Source: Robiginitomaculum sp.
Lineage (GTDB): Bacteria > Pseudomonadota > Alphaproteobacteria > Caulobacterales > Maricaulaceae
Length of the DNA: 64,000 nucleotides
Assembly (NCBI GenBank): GCA_015485155.1
Contig: WFUF01000003.1
Span: 62,001 to 126,000 of the forward strand
Direction of reading: 5' to 3'
In this document: piece after piece, positions 61,208 through 64,000 of the stretch
Layout of the letters: every line of letters begins with the position of its first letter
How positions within the stretch are numbered: the stretch's first letter is position 1
Notes under the pieces: model-generated
Told to the model about the DNA's origin: nothing
The model's database searches: none
Seen by the model: only the letters and a program-made list of their open reading frames with translations
Translations under genes and position numbers: made by a program

Positions 61208-61855
61208 TTATTCGTCCGATGCTGCCAATATCGGATCAATAATTTTAGCAAAGTCATCAAAACTGCGCATGTTCTGCGCCAGTTCACCATTGATTACAAA
61301 ACTAGGCGTACTGTTAATTCCCCAGGTATCGCTGGCGTGTTTGCTGACTTCTTGAATCCTGGTGATATTCTGTGGATCTGCAAGGCATGTTTCAAATTCT
61401 TCCGGAGATATTCCAGCAGTAGCAGCCAGTTCCCGCAGGGCCTGACCAGGGTTTTGTGACCTTACCCAATACATTTGTTTCTCAAACAAAACGTCCAGCA
61501 TGGCAAAATACTTATCAACATCAGCCTTGCACCGGGCAATGGCCTCACCACCAACCGCCAGCCGAACCGGCGGTGTCGGAAACTGGCGGAATACGAACCG
61601 AACCTTTCCGGTTTCAATGTATTTACTCTTTATGTCCTTATAAATACCCTTGTGGAAAGTTGCACAGTGCGGACAAGTCAAAGAAGCAAATTCTACTATG
61701 GTCACTGCTGCATCTGGATTGCCAATGGCCATATCATCATCACGCTCAATGGCTGAACGACCGGACCCACCACTGCCAGCACCACACGCAGCAAGCCCCA
61801 TGGTTACGGCAAGGGCAATCGTTGCAAATACATTACGTCGGTTCAGATGTTTCAC
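61208..61855 (-). CDS. DsbA-family thioredoxin-fold lipoprotein
   Basis: Lipobox-like LAAC; VEFASLTCPHCATFHK. Confidence 0.9.
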   Translation of the reverse strand: MKHLNRRNVFATIALAVTMGLAACGAGSGGSGRSAIERDDDMAIGNPDAAVTIVEFASLTCPHCATFHKGIYKDIKSKYIETGKVRFVFRQFPTPPVRLAVGGEAIARCKADVDKYFAMLDVLFEKQMYWVRSQNPGQALRELAATAGISPEEFETCLADPQNITRIQEVSKHASDTWGINSTPSFVINGELAQNMRSFDDFAKIIDPILAASDE

Positions 61856-61920
61856 TACACTCTCCTAAAAGATCATTTATTGGTCACACAGCCGTGATTC
61901 GCTCAAACCATGCAAGAAAA

Positions 61921-62490
61921 TTAACCCTTGTCCGTACGGGACATAACCCCGATTCCCAACTCACGCAATGCGCTCCTTAGCTCATTAGATGCAATGTTTT
62001 TCAACTGTTCATCAAGAGCGGTTAACTCGGACGGTGTACATCCGGCCTTTTGAACGAAAGTCCCTGTCTTCGGCAAAGGTGCCGACACCGGGCCTTGAAC
62101 AATTCGCAAACCTGTCACCCGGCCTGATCCTGTAAACAGATTAACCCGTTCAAGCAATTGGGCGGATTGCGCCTGCACCAGCAATGCGGCACTGCCTCTT
62201 GCACGTACGGTAAGTGTTTGTCCGTTTTTGCTTCCGGATAATTTATCAGGAGCACAAACAGCTGCCAGACGAGGCCCAGCAATATCCTGCCAGCGCATTT
62301 TTAACTCACGCACTCCGGGGCCGAACTTTTTGCCCATGGGGCGCAGGATTTTGCGAACCGCCCGATCAGGGCGCGACATACCTCGCGCCGCAGGCCGGGC
62401 CGGGGTTAGTAACAACCGGGCAGCCTGCTGCGCATCTCGATGCAGCTTGCCAGATAAGTTGATATCGCGTTTCATGTGGATAATCATCAA
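61921..62490 (-). CDS. DUF721 (DciA-like) family protein
   Basis: WQDIAGPRLAAVCAPDKLSG...LTVRARGSAALLVQAQSAQLLERVN. Confidence 0.85.
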   Translation of the reverse strand: MMIIHMKRDINLSGKLHRDAQQAARLLLTPARPAARGMSRPDRAVRKILRPMGKKFGPGVRELKMRWQDIAGPRLAAVCAPDKLSGSKNGQTLTVRARGSAALLVQAQSAQLLERVNLFTGSGRVTGLRIVQGPVSAPLPKTGTFVQKAGCTPSELTALDEQLKNIASNELRSALRELGIGVMSRTDKG

Positions 62491-62632
62491 ACCAAAATCA
62501 GGATTTTACAAGAGACAAAGAAAAAAACCTGCAAAGTCATGCCAGGGTAAGAACCCTGCCACTTCAATAGTTGGCGGGGTGATGCAAACGTGATAGATGC
62601 ATTGCTCTGACAAAGAACAATTGGGGGTTGAT

Positions 62633-64000
62633 GTGAGGCTAAATCTATTTACTGTAATTATTGCCGTAACTTTTGTATTAAGTGCGCCTGCCAGCTGGGC
62701 CAGGGCCATTGAGGTGACCTCAGATAACTTTGTGCTGGTAGGAAATTTAAGCCCCGGTGATGCAAAAAAGCTGATACGTGAACTGGAACAATATCGTCAA
62801 GGTATTATGCAGCTTTTAGGTCTGGAAGACCGTCTGGAACCAGTTCGTGTCCGAATTTATACTGCGCGGAGCACCAAAGCCTTGGAGGAAATGACCGGCA
62901 GGAGCAATATTGGTGGAATTTACACCACCAATATTGAAGGCCCGATATTCATGCTCAACTCCATGGGCGGGTTTGGCAACAATCAAAGAAAAGGCAGCTC
63001 TGCACGCAGCCGCATGCAAAACAGAGGTCAGGCCCGCAATATTGCCCTGCACGAATATACGCATCATTTTCTCGCCTCTTACACCAATCAGTTTTATCCC
63101 AGATGGTATAATGAAGGGTTTGCAGATTATCTGGCCACCTTCAAAATCAACCATAAAGGCCAGATGCAGATCGGTATTCCTCGTCAATCTTACACCTATG
63201 CATTGTCACAACGAAAGTGGATGCCCACCGAAACAGTAGTTGGTGCAATCAACAAATATCCGCCCAGTTCCAAAAGCGGCAACCCAAACCAGCTTACAGC
63301 CATGGACTTTTTCTATGCGCAAAGCTGGCTTGCTGTGCATTATTTGCTGTCCAGTCCAAAGGATGCGAGCAAGATCAGCGATTATATTGATGCTTTGAAC
63401 ACCCAAAACCGGCCCAAGGATCTGTTTGAAACTGTATTTGGCCGAACTCCGCAGGAATTTCACCAACAATTAAAAGCCTATTACAAGCAAAACAATTATG
63501 CGGTCGCAACAATTACACCCAAAAAACTAATCAGCGAGCGTTCATTTCGGGTTAGAAAAATTTCCAGAGGCGAAGCCCTGTTTCACAAGGCCGAGGCCAT
63601 GCGATATTTTCGCGGAGATGGAAAAACTTCGCAGGAAATCATTGATATGTATCTGCGTGCCGCCAAAGAACTGGGCAAAACCCCGGCAATACTCTCTGCC
63701 ATCGCCGAGTTAAAAACCTGGCAGGACGATTTTGCTGCTGCGCAAATTTATATTGATCGGGCACTGGCGGCATCTCCAGAAGATCCGCGAACCCATCATC
63801 TGGCCGGAATGATTCTGGTTTACAAGAATGAAGATCAATCAACACCAGCAAATTTACAAGAGTTACAGCGCGCCCGGAAACACTTGAAAAAAGCCATGAG
63901 CAGCAACCCTGATAATATGAGCGCGCATTTCTATTATGCAAAATCCTATTATCTATCGAACAAAAAGCCCTCTGCACAGGCGCTGGCTTCTGCGGAACTG
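62633..64000 (+). CDS. Exported gluzincin-like peptidase with TPR region; partial, runs off window; absent from ORF track
   Basis: GTG start, signal VRLNLFTVIIAVTFVLSAPASWA; NIALHEYTHHFLASYTNQFYPRWYNEGFADYLATF (HExxH..NEGFADY); open to 64000. Confidence 0.8.
   Translation, partial: MRLNLFTVIIAVTFVLSAPASWARAIEVTSDNFVLVGNLSPGDAKKLIRELEQYRQGIMQLLGLEDRLEPVRVRIYTARSTKALEEMTGRSNIGGIYTTNIEGPIFMLNSMGGFGNNQRKGSSARSRMQNRGQARNIALHEYTHHFLASYTNQFYPRWYNEGFADYLATFKINHKGQMQIGIPRQSYTYALSQRKWMPTETVVGAINKYPPSSKSGNPNQLTAMDFFYAQSWLAVHYLLSSPKDASKISDYIDALNTQNRPKDLFETVFGRTPQEFHQQLKAYYKQNNYAVATITPKKLISERSFRVRKISRGEALFHKAEAMRYFRGDGKTSQEIIDMYLRAAKELGKTPAILSAIAELKTWQDDFAAAQIYIDRALAASPEDPRTHHLAGMILVYKNEDQSTPANLQELQRARKHLKKAMSSNPDNMSAHFYYAKSYYLSNKKPSAQALASAEL

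Noticed and set aside
1-64000. Integrated prophage, IS element, integron or secondary-metabolite cluster
   Set aside because: No integrase, transposase, phage structural, NRPS/PKS or related genes were recognised.

Overview
This 64 kb window is an ordinary-density chromosomal segment of an alphaproteobacterium. The evidence for that is a GcrA homolog, F0 genes in the order atpI-B-E-F'-F, and an smc/DsbA/DUF721 cluster. No phage, IS transposase, CRISPR array or rRNA was seen. Housekeeping content: argD-argF-hslO, argG, msrA, purD/xseA, folB plus a pteridine-reductase-like SDR, a Ca/Na antiporter, dut-coaBC, one tRNA-CAT, a branched-chain 2-oxoacid dehydrogenase operon (E1a-E1b-E2-lpd) divergent from an Lrp regulator, pdxH, aroC, F0 ATP synthase and smc. 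Most interesting: (1) two translationally coupled giant secreted proteins (37860-44533). The second looks like a polymorphic-toxin-type protein with a pre-toxin-like TG segment and a C-terminal protein-kinase-like fold. The pair is preceded by a perfect 10+10 bp palindrome and CACGTG motifs and followed by a transglutaminase/TPR lipoprotein. (2) A branched-chain E2 acyltransferase with an extra C-terminal CxxC/CxxC domain. (3) Several precise operator-like architectures: an 8-8-8-8-8 array at the ArsR/SdpI locus, tandem AATAAGRTCA dyads before a truncated AAA-ATPase fragment, clustered AGGGTCA sites, and a palindrome at a MarR gene. (4) A composite palindromic repeat family placed exactly at the stop codons of gcrA and xseA. 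(5) A gluzincin-like peptidase/TPR gene at the right edge that is missing from the ORF track. All calls come from reading the sequence and motif memory; no searches were run.
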